DNA of 38,434 nucleotides from Bacteroidales bacterium. GTDB lineage: Bacteria > Bacteroidota > Bacteroidia > Bacteroidales > Azobacteroidaceae. Made by a program: the position numbers and the translations under genes. How positions within the stretch are numbered: position 1 is the first letter of the stretch; each line of letters begins with the position of its first letter. The notes beneath the pieces are model-generated. The model was given only the letters and a program-made list of their open reading frames with translations, did no database searches and was not told the DNA's origin. The stretch lies in NCBI GenBank assembly GCA_003851245.1, contig BHEP01000026.1:1-38434 (forward strand). The letters run 5' to 3'. This document shows positions 1 to 8,034 of this stretch, piece by piece.

Positions 1-123
1 TCAAAATACGATATTGCCAATTCTTTCATTTCTTCGCCTTTCCTTATCATTGTTTCTTAGTCATTATTTTTTGCTTCTATATGATATAACAACTAAGTCT
101 TGTTTTACCCAACCTCAAAAAAC

Positions 124-163
124 AAAAAAAGCAGAAAATTTATTAAAATTTCTGCTTTTTTTT
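124..163. terminator. bidirectional intrinsic terminator
   Basis: A GCAGAAA/TTTCTGC stem (131-137 with 149-155) is flanked by an A-tract on the left and a T-tract on the right, so it can terminate transcripts from both directions. It lies 26 bases beyond the stop of the minus-strand sigma factor gene and would also serve any plus-strand gene entering from outside the window. The first ~120 bases before it hold no recognisable gene. Confidence 0.7.
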
Positions 164-188
164 ACAATCCATAGACGAATGAGGGATT

Positions 189-806
189 TTAAAAATCATG
201 CAAGAGCCATGCAATAATAATTATATAAACATCGGTGGGATATTTATCCTTAAAATGATTGTAAAAACAATTTAAAGCCCTTGTTATGTGTTTTTCAACG
301 GCGGTAATAGAAACTTGAAACTTCTCCGCTATCTCCCTGTTTTTAAGTCCCTTAAATCGGCTTAATATAAAGACCTCTCTACATCGAGTGGGTAAGGCAT
401 TTATTACGATCTGAATTTGTTCTTGCAGCTCTTCATACAAAAGTCGGTGTTCGGTGTCGCAGTCAAAATCTACGTAATATAGTCGTTCTTCGCCAGCAAT
501 ATTGGCCAGGTATTCTATTTGGTATTTTTCCACAATATTGCGATGCTTAAGATGATTCAAGCAGCTATTGCGCACCATGGCAAATAGTAGAGAGCTCAAC
601 GATATTGATTTTAGCCTTGCTCGTTTTTCCCAAAGTCTGATATAGCATTCTTGCACGATGTCGCGCACAAGCTCCTGATCGTCGATAAAACGCTTGGCAT
701 ATCCCCAAAGTCGTGGAGAATAGCTTTTGAAAAGATACTCTAAAGCCTTATCATTGCCTAATTGTATTTCTTTGAGTAAGCTAGCCTCATCTGAAAAATT
801 GTGCAT
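189..806 (-). CDS. ECF-type RNA polymerase sigma factor (Bacteroidetes family)
   Basis: A 205-aa extracytoplasmic-function sigma-70 factor that would direct RNA polymerase to a small regulon. Region 2 is visible around residues 25-95 (the stretch DIVQECYIRLWEK is the typical region 2 motif), and region 4 around 135-185, with the helix-turn-helix EIAEKFQVSITAVEKHITRA. The length and pattern match the Bacteroides expansion family of ECF factors, which usually precede a fecR gene. Here no fecR follows: transcription runs straight into a terminator. The C-terminus ends in a hydrophobic tail (VYIIIIAWLLHDF) beyond region 4. A TACCTTTG -7 box lies 37 bases upstream of the start. Its cognate anti-sigma factor is unknown; the FecR in this window belongs to a different cluster. 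Family assignment is secure; regulon unknown. Confidence 0.93.
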   Translation of the reverse strand: MHNFSDEASLLKEIQLGNDKALEYLFKSYSPRLWGYAKRFIDDQELVRDIVQECYIRLWEKRARLKSISLSSLLFAMVRNSCLNHLKHRNIVEKYQIEYLANIAGEERLYYVDFDCDTEHRLLYEELQEQIQIVINALPTRCREVFILSRFKGLKNREIAEKFQVSITAVEKHITRALNCFYNHFKDKYPTDVYIIIIAWLLHDF

Positions 807-842
807 GGTGTTTTGCTTTTAGTGAATTAGAAATATAAAACA

Positions 843-850
843 CAAAGGTA
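843..850 (-). promoter_or_regulatory. -7 promoter box for the downstream ECF sigma gene
   Basis: On the minus strand this reads TACCTTTG, a perfect match to the Bacteroidetes -7 consensus TAnnTTTG, 37 bases before the sigma factor start codon. No convincing TTTG -33 element is seen at the normal spacing, so the call rests on the -7 box and position. Confidence 0.45.
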
Positions 851-857
851 CAACTTT

Positions 858-1113
858 TTATTTTCTCTTTGTTTGCTGTCTCATCAAACAAGTCACATCT
901 GTGGGAAATAGAGTATTTTTGCACTCACCAACGAGCAGATATTTTTTGTCTAAGGATTCCGCAATACGGTCGATTTATATTTTTTCGGTGCGAGAAACAT
1001 TTCAATTTAGCTAAGAGGCGAGAAAGATTGGTAGAAACCTCTCCGCATCGACCTGCAATTTCTGAGAGTTTATTTGCCCCCAGAATAGAATCAATAAGCA
1101 TAATAAAAAACAT
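858..1113 (-). pseudogene. decayed AAA ATPase, DUF234 family (fragment)
   Basis: Two minus-strand fragments in different frames recall the C-terminal part of the prokaryotic AAA ATPases that carry a DUF234 domain. The first, from 1113 downwards, contains the winged-helix-like stretch NKLSEIAGRCGEVSTNLSRL. The second, about 858-974, contains IDRIAESLDKKYLLVGEC, which resembles the nuclease-like C-terminal motif of this family. The normal protein is about 350-480 aa; here the N-terminal ATPase domain is missing, the region between the two motifs is much too short, and a frame change separates them. The tail after GEC does not match the family, so the end is also degraded. It sits between the beta-barrel gene and a sigma factor. 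The identification is from memory of family motifs, not a search. Confidence 0.55.
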
Positions 1114-1161
1114 TGCGCCATGTTTTTTATTGCAAAGTACAAATTGCTTATGTCATTATAA

Positions 1162-2493
1162 TCAATACGTAAGGCGCAGTCCTGCTTGCAGCTGAAAGTT
1201 GAGGGGGCTTTTTTTTCTTATAGTACTGATTCCACTTCTATCATCAAAATAGTATGCCACCGAGGGCTCGATGAAAACTCCTAGGCGATCTACCAGCTTA
1301 TAGTTGAGACCGAGGCTGCCGACGAATGAAAATTGCAATTCGGATATGTTAAAAGAAGTGTTTGTAGATTCAGGGAGTGTTATAATTTCGCTATTTGCGG
1401 CAAGAGCTTTTTCAATAACAAGTCCCGTTGATCCATACATAGAAAGCTCATCTTTGTTAAAAAAAGAATAGACCAATTTTAGGGGGATGCCCAGATAATG
1501 AATTTTAAGTTTCTCGGATTCCGACGATTGTATGGCATTCATGTAGTAGGACTGCGATGAGAGATAGGTATAGGTCAATCCTGTTTCCAAGGCCCAGAGC
1601 GAAGAAAGATGCTTGCGCAAATAAATGCTGGCAACAATAGGAATGTTGTAGTTGATATTTTCACTGTCTGCATTGTCCCTATTGTAATTATATGCGTCTT
1701 CAAGTTCTCTTTCGCATGCAGATGGGCTCATTGACGGACTATTCATCAATTTTAAATTGTAAGGATCCGTAGAATTTAGCCCATTGCCATTAGTTATTCC
1801 CGATCTACCATAGGCTAAGGCCAGCGATAAGCCCCTTGGCTGCCCTCCCTTCTTTTGTCCTTGATTGGGCAAATCTATTTGCAAGTCTGCTGCCTTTGCA
1901 AATGCAATAAGTTTTTCTGCCAAATCGGCATCAATTTTATCCGCAATTTTATCCGCCATATCTGAGCTTGTAAGTTTTTCATCATCCTTTGTTTTATTCA
2001 GCTCCTTATGGTTTTTTTTCAAGTTTTTTTCGTAACTTTCTTTGTCTATTTTTTTGTCTTTTTTTTTGTCTGTTTCTTTGTCTTTTTCTTTGTCTTTTTT
2101 AGCAAGTATATTTGAGTTTACAGCATTTGCATCTATTATTTCAGAAATTTTCTTCGGCTCTATTTTTTCTATCCTTTCTATTTTTTCCTCATCTTCAAAT
2201 TCCAAGGGCTTTAAGGGGCTCTGGTATAGATTTTCTTGTTTAATCTCATTGGCAGCCTCAAGGCTGTAATCTATCTCTTTTGTGATGAAAAGAGTAGAAA
2301 TAATACCAAAAAATATTATAGCTGCCGCCCCTGCAATCCACTGCCAAAGTGCAATTTTCCTGCCTGTCTTTTGCATATCTAAGCTATCCTCAATTTGCTG
2401 CCACAAGCCATCATCGGGAGTCATCTCATGATTTTTTAGGCGCTTACGGACAAGCTCTTCAAATTCATTCTTATTCTTATTATTACTATTCAT
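1162..2493 (-). CDS. single-pass membrane protein with C-terminal outer-membrane beta-barrel (possible anti-sigma)
   Basis: A 443-aa protein of mixed architecture. Residues 1-46 are a short cytoplasmic-type segment with the motif RLKNHEMTPDDGLWQQIE, seen before the membrane helix of many Bacteroidetes proteins encoded next to ECF sigma factors. Residues 47-70 are one transmembrane helix. Residues ~100-175 form a charged linker with a Lys/Asp-rich run (132-174, repeated KDK units). From ~219 to 443 the sequence alternates as in small PorT/OmpA-like beta-barrels and ends in an aromatic/hydrophobic strand (FQLQAGLRLTY), typical of an outer-membrane beta-signal. It overlaps the upstream sigma gene by 8 bp, so the two are translationally coupled. 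By analogy it may hold the sigma factor at the inner membrane, but that is inference. The function of the barrel is unknown. Confidence 0.85.
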   Translation of the reverse strand: MNSNNKNKNEFEELVRKRLKNHEMTPDDGLWQQIEDSLDMQKTGRKIALWQWIAGAAAIIFFGIISTLFITKEIDYSLEAANEIKQENLYQSPLKPLEFEDEEKIERIEKIEPKKISEIIDANAVNSNILAKKDKEKDKETDKKKDKKIDKESYEKNLKKNHKELNKTKDDEKLTSSDMADKIADKIDADLAEKLIAFAKAADLQIDLPNQGQKKGGQPRGLSLALAYGRSGITNGNGLNSTDPYNLKLMNSPSMSPSACERELEDAYNYNRDNADSENINYNIPIVASIYLRKHLSSLWALETGLTYTYLSSQSYYMNAIQSSESEKLKIHYLGIPLKLVYSFFNKDELSMYGSTGLVIEKALAANSEIITLPESTNTSFNISELQFSFVGSLGLNYKLVDRLGVFIEPSVAYYFDDRSGISTIRKKSPLNFQLQAGLRLTY

Positions 2494-3100
2494 TTTCGTC
2501 CATATATTTCTTTACTTTCACCATTAAAATATTCTTAGCTCTCGACAATTGCGAGCGCGCAGAGGCCTCTTTGATGCCCATTGCACTAGCAATTTCTTTG
2601 TGTGAATATTCTTCTAAAACATACATATTAAACACCGTTCTATAGCCTGAGGGAAGTTGCGCAATCAAATCTATCAAAACATGCTCTGGAATAGTCGAGC
2701 AAGCATCTTCTTTTTCTTCTGCGCCAAGTTCCATCCATTCTTCTATGGGAACAATCTTATTTCTGTCATTTTTCCTCAAATATTCCAAGGCAATATTTGT
2801 AAAAACTCTTGCCAACCACGCACGCAAAGATCCCGATCCACGGTATTCAAAAGATTTTATTTGTTCAAAAATCTTTATAAATCCATCATGTAGCAAGTCT
2901 TGCGCCAAGGCCTTATCCCCCACATAGCGATAGCATACACCCATCATAAGATGGGAATACTTTTCGTAGAGCTGCTTCTGAGCAAGCCTACTGTGTTCTT
3001 TGCATTTTCTTACTAATTCAAGCTCCTTATCCATTGATAAAGTTGGGGTTTCATTCAATAGAGTGTAAAATACGGTAAAACGTTGCATACAATCAAGCAA
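2486..3100 (-). CDS. ECF-type RNA polymerase sigma factor
   Basis: A 204-aa sigma-70 family protein of the ECF group. Region 2 is at about residues 38-105 (the motif LAQDLLHDGFIKIFEQI), and region 4 at about 145-195, with the helix-turn-helix EYSHKEIASAMGIKEASARS. It differs from the Bacteroides expansion family factor at 189-806 and is closer to the general RpoE-like type that in Bacteroidetes precedes a membrane anti-sigma/outer-membrane protein gene. The 8-bp overlap with the following beta-barrel protein gene supports one operon and a regulatory pairing. The start given has about 20 residues before the conserved part; a later ATG (MDKELELV) is a possible alternative and would give a 182-aa product. 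Confidence 0.92.
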   Translation of the reverse strand: MLDCMQRFTVFYTLLNETPTLSMDKELELVRKCKEHSRLAQKQLYEKYSHLMMGVCYRYVGDKALAQDLLHDGFIKIFEQIKSFEYRGSGSLRAWLARVFTNIALEYLRKNDRNKIVPIEEWMELGAEEKEDACSTIPEHVLIDLIAQLPSGYRTVFNMYVLEEYSHKEIASAMGIKEASARSQLSRAKNILMVKVKKYMDENE

Positions 3101-3151
3101 AAAATGGAAAAATCACGATTGTATATGAGACATTTGAAAAATCTTGAGCAA

Positions 3152-3186
3152 TTGGTATGAAATTCGCATTTAAAATCGTAAATTTG
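3152..3186 (+). promoter_or_regulatory. putative promoter of the nqr operon
   Basis: TAAATTTG at 3179-3186 matches the Bacteroidetes -7 consensus TAnnTTTG. A TTGG at 3152-3155 could be a weak -33 element, but the spacing (23 bases) is longer than usual. The predicted transcript start is about 25 bases before the preferred nqrA start. No Shine-Dalgarno sequence is present, as is usual in this phylum. Confidence 0.45.
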
Positions 3187-3217
3187 CAGTTGAATTACTT
3201 AAAAAATGTATTTTTTT

Positions 3218-4585
3218 ATGGCTCAATTAATAAAGATTAAGAAAGGCTTAGACATTAATCTCAAAGGTAAAGCCAAGAATATTGTTCTGAAGCCCTTGAA
3301 ATCAAAACTTTACTGTATTAATCCTGATGATTTCATTGGATTGGTGCCAAAAATTTTAATCAAAATAGGCGACAAAGTTCAAGCCGGCACAGCACTTATC
3401 TGCGACAAAAAACATTCTAGCGTAAAGGTAGTTTCTCCTGTGAGTGGCGAAGTAGTAGAAATTAATCGCGGAGAAAAACGCAAGCTGCTGAGCATAATCA
3501 TTGAGGCAGATGATGAAACTGATTACCTTGATTTTGGAAGAAAAAAAGTAAGTGACTTATCGGCCGATGACATTGTGCAAGGTCTTTCTCAGGCTGGCAT
3601 ATTGCCTTTTATAAGGCAGCGGCCATACGATATTGTGGCAAATCCCGAAGATAGTCCCAGAGATATTTTTATTTCAGGATTTTATTCTGCCCCCCTTTCT
3701 CCCGACTTGGAGTTTATTCTCAAGGGCGAAGAAACGGATTTTCAAACAGGGCTTGATGCCTTGGCAAAACTCACAAAGGGCAAAGTGCATCTAGGCCTAA
3801 ACAACCACTGTGTGATAGCTGCCTTGAAGTATGCAAAGCATGTGGAGATTAATACCTTCGAGGGGCCCCACCCCTCAGGAAATGTGGGCGTTCAGATCAA
3901 TAAGATTAAGGCCATTGATAAGGGAGAAACGGTGTGGGTAATAAACCCTGCAGATGTATTATTTATTGGACGATTATTTAACAAGGGCACTGCCGATTTT
4001 TCTCGCCTTATAGCTCTCACGGGCTCGGAAGTTAAGGAAACAGGCTACCACAAAACAATAATTGGAGTAAATATACAAGATATAGTCAAAGACAATGTAA
4101 GTACGGAGCTCAACCTGCGCTATATCAGTGGCAATGTGCTTACGGGCGCAAAAATAAGTGAGCAAGGCTACTTGAGAGCCACCGACAATCAGGTGACGGT
4201 TATACCCGAGGGCGATGACAATAACGAGTTTTTTGGATGGGCTAGTCTTGGATTAGATAAGTTTTCCAATAGTCGCACTTATTTCTCGTGGATACTCAAT
4301 CCCTTAGGCAGCAAAGAATACCAGATTGATGCCCGCATAAAAGGAGGAACGCGCGCCATGATAATGTCTGACGAATACGACAAGGTGTTTCCAATGGATA
4401 TCTACCCCGAGTTTTTACTCAAAGCCATCATAGCCTTCAATGTGGATAAGATGGAGGCTCTAGGAATTTATGAGGTAGCTCCCGAAGATTTTGCCCTTTG
4501 CGAATTTGTAGACACCTCAAAAATAGAAATCCAAAAAATTGTGAGGATGGGATTGGACTTGCTATACAAAGAAATGAATGACTAA
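3218..4585 (+). CDS. nqrA: Na+-translocating NADH:quinone reductase subunit A
   Basis: Subunit A of Na+-NQR, the membrane complex that oxidises NADH, reduces quinone and pumps Na+. NqrA is the peripheral cytoplasmic subunit associated with quinone binding. From the start at 3218 (MAQLIKIKKGLDI) the protein is 455 aa, the usual length. An in-frame ATG at 3206 would add MYFF; the later start is preferred because family members begin with the IKIKKGLDI segment a few residues from the N-terminus. Visible features are the N-terminal lipoyl-like/barrel-sandwich part (residues ~30-95, with PVSGEVVEI) and the family stretch IRQRPYDIVANPEDSPRDIF. It is first in the six-gene nqrA-F order, 38 bp ahead of nqrB. 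Confidence 0.97.
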   Translation: MAQLIKIKKGLDINLKGKAKNIVLKPLKSKLYCINPDDFIGLVPKILIKIGDKVQAGTALICDKKHSSVKVVSPVSGEVVEINRGEKRKLLSIIIEADDETDYLDFGRKKVSDLSADDIVQGLSQAGILPFIRQRPYDIVANPEDSPRDIFISGFYSAPLSPDLEFILKGEETDFQTGLDALAKLTKGKVHLGLNNHCVIAALKYAKHVEINTFEGPHPSGNVGVQINKIKAIDKGETVWVINPADVLFIGRLFNKGTADFSRLIALTGSEVKETGYHKTIIGVNIQDIVKDNVSTELNLRYISGNVLTGAKISEQGYLRATDNQVTVIPEGDDNNEFFGWASLGLDKFSNSRTYFSWILNPLGSKEYQIDARIKGGTRAMIMSDEYDKVFPMDIYPEFLLKAIIAFNVDKMEALGIYEVAPEDFALCEFVDTSKIEIQKIVRMGLDLLYKEMND

Positions 4586-4623
4586 TAATAATATGAGTAT
4601 ATAAATTCTGTAATAATATATAA

Positions 4624-5832
4624 ATGAAAGTCTTAAGAAATTATCTTAACAAAATCAAACCTAATTTTGAGACTGGTGGCAAGTTGTCAATGTTTCATTC
4701 TGTTTTTGACGGGGTAGAAACATTTTTATTTGTTCCCAACAAAACATCAAAATCGGGAGTGCATATTCACGATTGCGTAGATGGCAAACGAACCATGTCT
4801 ATCGTTATCATGGCACTTATGCCCGCACTATTGTTCGGGATGTACAATATAGGCTACCAACATTACTTGGCCATAGGACAAGAATCTGCTCTGTGGGAAA
4901 TGTTTCTCTTTGGCTTTTTAGCCGTCTTGCCCAAGCTCGTGGTATCCTATGGAGTGGGTCTGGGCATAGAGTTTATTGTGGCCCAATATAAGGGTCATGA
5001 GGTAGCCGAGGGCTTCTTAGTTTCGGGTATACTGATACCCATGATTATGCCCATAGACACCCCTCTGTGGATGCTTGCCATAGCCACAGCCTTTGCGGTA
5101 ATATTTGCCAAGGAAGTTTTTGGGGGAACAGGCTATAATATATGGAATGTGGCATTGATAGCTAGGGCATTCTTATTCTTTGCATACCCCTCTAAGATGT
5201 CTGGCGATCAGGTGTTTGTACGAACCAACGACTCCTTTGGTTTTGGAGCAGGCTCTGTTACAGATGCTTTTTCTGGAGCCACGCCACTAGGACAAGTCAC
5301 CGCTGCCACCACCAACAATGTGCAGCTGCATGATGCAATAGGCAATCCTCTAGCATATTGGGATATGTTTATAGGACTCATTCCTGGCTCCATTGGAGAA
5401 ACCTCCAAATTGGCCATCTTGATTGGAGCTCTTATTCTATTGTTTACTGGTGTAGCAAGCTGGAAAGCCATGCTATCGGTTTTTGCTGGGGGAATGCTCA
5501 CCGCACTACTCTTCAATCAGATAGGCAGCACACCCACCATGATGGTTAGTCCCTTGGAACACATACTCTTGGGAGGCTTTGCCTTTGGCGCTGTTTTTAT
5601 GGCTACAGACCCCGTAACATCTGCCCGCACCGAAGCTGGCAAATATATTTATGGCTTTCTGATAGGTGTATTTACGGTATTGATACGGGTCTTGAATCCA
5701 GGCTACCCCGAGGGAATGATGTTGGCCATTTTATTTATGAATTCGTTTGCACCGCTTATTGATTTCTACGTTGTAGATGCCAACATAAAGCGTCGCAGTA
5801 AGCGAGCTATTGTTAAATCAAACGCAGAATAA
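4624..5832 (+). CDS. nqrB: Na+-translocating NADH:quinone reductase subunit B
   Basis: Integral membrane subunit B (402 aa), which carries a covalently bound FMN and takes part in Na+ translocation. The FMN attachment motif SGAT is at residues 217-220, with Thr220 as the expected phosphoester-linked residue. About ten hydrophobic membrane segments run from residue ~58 to ~385, and the N-terminal ~55 residues are cytoplasmic, as in the family (NqrB/RnfD superfamily). It is followed by nqrC after only 3 bp, so the two are probably translationally coupled. Length and motifs are normal, with nothing missing. Confidence 0.97.
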   Translation: MKVLRNYLNKIKPNFETGGKLSMFHSVFDGVETFLFVPNKTSKSGVHIHDCVDGKRTMSIVIMALMPALLFGMYNIGYQHYLAIGQESALWEMFLFGFLAVLPKLVVSYGVGLGIEFIVAQYKGHEVAEGFLVSGILIPMIMPIDTPLWMLAIATAFAVIFAKEVFGGTGYNIWNVALIARAFLFFAYPSKMSGDQVFVRTNDSFGFGAGSVTDAFSGATPLGQVTAATTNNVQLHDAIGNPLAYWDMFIGLIPGSIGETSKLAILIGALILLFTGVASWKAMLSVFAGGMLTALLFNQIGSTPTMMVSPLEHILLGGFAFGAVFMATDPVTSARTEAGKYIYGFLIGVFTVLIRVLNPGYPEGMMLAILFMNSFAPLIDFYVVDANIKRRSKRAIVKSNAE

Positions 5833-5835
5833 AAG

Positions 5836-6525
5836 ATGAATAGAGAAAGTAATGTATATACCATCGTTTATGCTTCTGTCATGGTCATCTTGGTGGCCTT
5901 GGTATTGGCATTTACCTCACAGGGACTCAAAGAAAGACAGGGAGAAAACGAGTCTGTAGATAAGATGCGGCAAATACTTCGCTCAATAAACATTGTAGTG
6001 AGCAACGAAGAGGCGCAGGAGGTATTTGCAAAAGCAATTGGCACTTCCTATCTTGTGGATGCTGCAGGTAAAAAAGTTGAAGGCGATGCCTTTAGCATAG
6101 TTTTGGCAAAAGAACTTGCCAAGCCAGAAGCGACGCGCAAATACCCCGTTTTTGAAGCCTCTATAGATGGGCAAACAAAGTATATAATGGCCTTACGAGG
6201 AGCTGGACTATGGGGTCCGATTTGGGGCTATATATCTGTCAATGAAGATAAGAACACAATATATGGCGCCGATTTTGGTCATGCTTCCGAAACTCCAGGG
6301 CTTGGAGCTGAGATAGAAAACGCTTCCTTTGGACAAGAATTTATAGGCAAAAAATTTCTTGACCCCTCTAGTCAATTTGTATCCATTGCGGTGGTCAAAC
6401 CTGGCAAAAAAGCAGTTGGCAAAGATTATGTTGATGGTATTTCTGGAGGCACCATCACAAGCCAGGGAGTTGAAGATATGCTTAGCTCCAGTATTGGGGC
6501 ATACGCAAACTTCTTAAAAAACTGA
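5836..6525 (+). CDS. nqrC: Na+-translocating NADH:quinone reductase subunit C
   Basis: Subunit C (229 aa), with one N-terminal transmembrane helix (residues ~8-28) and a soluble periplasmic FMN-binding domain. The covalent flavin site reads GISGGTITS, so the expected attachment residue is Thr206; the motif here is SGGT rather than the more frequent SGAT. The conserved GLWGPIWGYISV segment (124-135) is present. The protein is a little shorter than the gammaproteobacterial NqrC, which is normal for Bacteroidetes. It passes electrons between the FMN of NqrB and the rest of the complex. Confidence 0.96.
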   Translation: MNRESNVYTIVYASVMVILVALVLAFTSQGLKERQGENESVDKMRQILRSINIVVSNEEAQEVFAKAIGTSYLVDAAGKKVEGDAFSIVLAKELAKPEATRKYPVFEASIDGQTKYIMALRGAGLWGPIWGYISVNEDKNTIYGADFGHASETPGLGAEIENASFGQEFIGKKFLDPSSQFVSIAVVKPGKKAVGKDYVDGISGGTITSQGVEDMLSSSIGAYANFLKN

Positions 6526-6581
6526 ATCTTTAATCATTATTTACTAATCATTATTCGTTAATTTATTATTCATTAAATTAT

Positions 6582-7208
6582 ATGGGACTTATATCAGAAA
6601 AAAATAAATTTGTCTTATTTAATCCTCTAAGTAAGGACAACCCAATAACGGTTCAAATGCTAGGCGTTTGTTCGGCACTGGCAGTGACTAGCAAGTTAGA
6701 ACCCTCGCTGGTGATGGCAATGGCGGTTATAGTGGTGATGGCGGTAGCAAATGTAATCATCTCCTTGATGAGAAATACCATACCCAACCGCATTCGCATC
6801 ATTGTGCAATTGGTGGTAGTGGCGGCCTTGGTAACCATAGTTAGTGAGGTATTGAAGGCCTTTGCCTACGATGTTAGTAAGCAGCTTTCAGTATTTATAG
6901 GACTCATCATTACCAACTGTATCTTGATGGGTAGGCTCGAGGCTTTTGCCTTGGCCAATAAGCCCTGGCCCTCATTTCTTGACGGCATAGGCAATGGCTT
7001 GGGCTATGGTATTATTTTGGTAATTGTAGGTTTCTTTAGAGAGCTCCTCGGCTCGGGCACGCTGATGGATTATCAAATAATTCCAGAAATATGCTATGAG
7101 TGGGGATATGCCAACAATGGGCTTATGATTCTGCCTCCAATGGCTCTGATAGTTGTAGCCTGCATTATATGGTTTCAGCGTTCTAAAGACAAAAGTTTAC
7201 AAGAGTAA
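6582..7208 (+). CDS. nqrD: Na+-translocating NADH:quinone reductase subunit D
   Basis: Integral membrane subunit D (208 aa, six predicted helices) of the NqrDE/RnfAE family. It forms, with NqrE, the antiparallel membrane core that holds an intramembrane iron centre; the conserved cysteines expected to supply its ligands are at Cys30 (MLGVCSALAVT) and Cys113 (ITNCILMGRLEA). The gene is separated from nqrC by 56 bp of AT-rich sequence and from nqrE by an unusually long repetitive spacer of 166 bp. Confidence 0.96.
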   Translation: MGLISEKNKFVLFNPLSKDNPITVQMLGVCSALAVTSKLEPSLVMAMAVIVVMAVANVIISLMRNTIPNRIRIIVQLVVVAALVTIVSEVLKAFAYDVSKQLSVFIGLIITNCILMGRLEAFALANKPWPSFLDGIGNGLGYGIILVIVGFFRELLGSGTLMDYQIIPEICYEWGYANNGLMILPPMALIVVACIIWFQRSKDKSLQE

Positions 7209-7374
7209 ATGAACAATGATAAATGAACACTGAGAAATGAACACTGAGAAATGAATAATTTTGCTTACGCGAGTTAATTATTATTCATTTTTATTCATTA
7301 TTCACTCATAATAATTCATTAATCATTAATCATTAATTATTCATTCATAATTATTCATTATTCATTTAATAAGT
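7207..7374. repeat. AT-rich repetitive spacer inside the nqr operon
   Basis: The nqrD-nqrE gap begins with a 14-bp tandem repeat, aaatgaacaCtgaG: a diverged copy at 7207-7220, two identical copies at 7221-7234 and 7235-7248, and a partial fourth from 7249. The rest, about 7260-7370, is built from attattcatt/aatgaataat type words in both orientations, so it can fold on itself. No reading frame or promoter box is evident. Similar words occur before nqrD (6526-6581) and before fecR's end (22985-23030). Confidence 0.75.
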
Positions 7375-7992
7375 ATGCAAGAAATATTAAGTGTTTTCGT
7401 CCGTTCCATTTTTGTAGACAATATGATATTTGCCTACTTCCTAGGGATGTGTTCTTTTTTGGCTGTTTCAAAAAACGTAAAAACAGCTATGGGTCTTGGA
7501 ATAGCAGTTATATTTGTACTTACCTGCACCCTTCCCATCAATTATTTATTAGAAAACTATGTGCTCAAAGAGGGCGCATTAGTTTGGATAAGTCCCGAGT
7601 TTGCGGGGGTAGACCTAAGTTTTTTGGGACTCATAATTTTTATAGCAGTTATTGCCTCTTTTGTGCAATTGGTAGAGATGCTGGTTGAAAAAATAAGCCC
7701 TTCTTTATACGCCTCGCTGGGTATATTCTTGCCACTGATGGCCGTAAACTGTGCTATCTTGGGAGGCTCTCTCTTTATGCAGCAAAAGGATTTTCCAAAT
7801 GTAGGAATGGCTACCGTATATGGCTTAGGATCGGGCGTAGGGTGGCTATTAGCCATTGTTGGGATGGCAGCGATAAGAGAAAAGTTAGAATATTCTGATA
7901 TTCCCAAACCGCTGCGTGGACTGGGCATGGCATTTATCATTACGGCCTTGATGGGCATTGGATTTATGAGTTTTTCGGGAATAAAAATATAA
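7375..7992 (+). CDS. nqrE: Na+-translocating NADH:quinone reductase subunit E
   Basis: Integral membrane subunit E (205 aa, six helices), paralogue of NqrD and inserted in the opposite orientation. Conserved cysteines for the shared intramembrane iron centre are Cys26 (FLGMCSFLAVS) and Cys126 (MAVNCAILGG). Sequence landmarks such as YASLGIFLPLMAVNCAI and YGLGSGVGWLLAI are typical of NqrE rather than RnfA. nqrF follows after 42 bp. The start at 7375 gives the full family N-terminus. Confidence 0.96.
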   Translation: MQEILSVFVRSIFVDNMIFAYFLGMCSFLAVSKNVKTAMGLGIAVIFVLTCTLPINYLLENYVLKEGALVWISPEFAGVDLSFLGLIIFIAVIASFVQLVEMLVEKISPSLYASLGIFLPLMAVNCAILGGSLFMQQKDFPNVGMATVYGLGSGVGWLLAIVGMAAIREKLEYSDIPKPLRGLGMAFIITALMGIGFMSFSGIKI

Positions 7993-8034
7993 TCAGAAGC
8001 TTAATTAATAAAACTTCTTTTAAAAATTTTATAT

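Noticed and set aside
14..217. Open frame of 67 codons at the window start
   Set aside because: Low-complexity Leu/Phe/Ser-rich, crosses the bidirectional terminator and the end of the sigma gene, no family resemblance.
869..1195. Plus-strand 108-codon frame
   Set aside because: It is antisense to the DUF234 pseudogene, overlaps the end of the beta-barrel gene, and resembles nothing; the minus strand explains the sequence better.
3206..3217. Upstream nqrA start codon adding MYFF
   Set aside because: Family N-termini begin close to IKIKKGLDI; the start at 3218 fits better.
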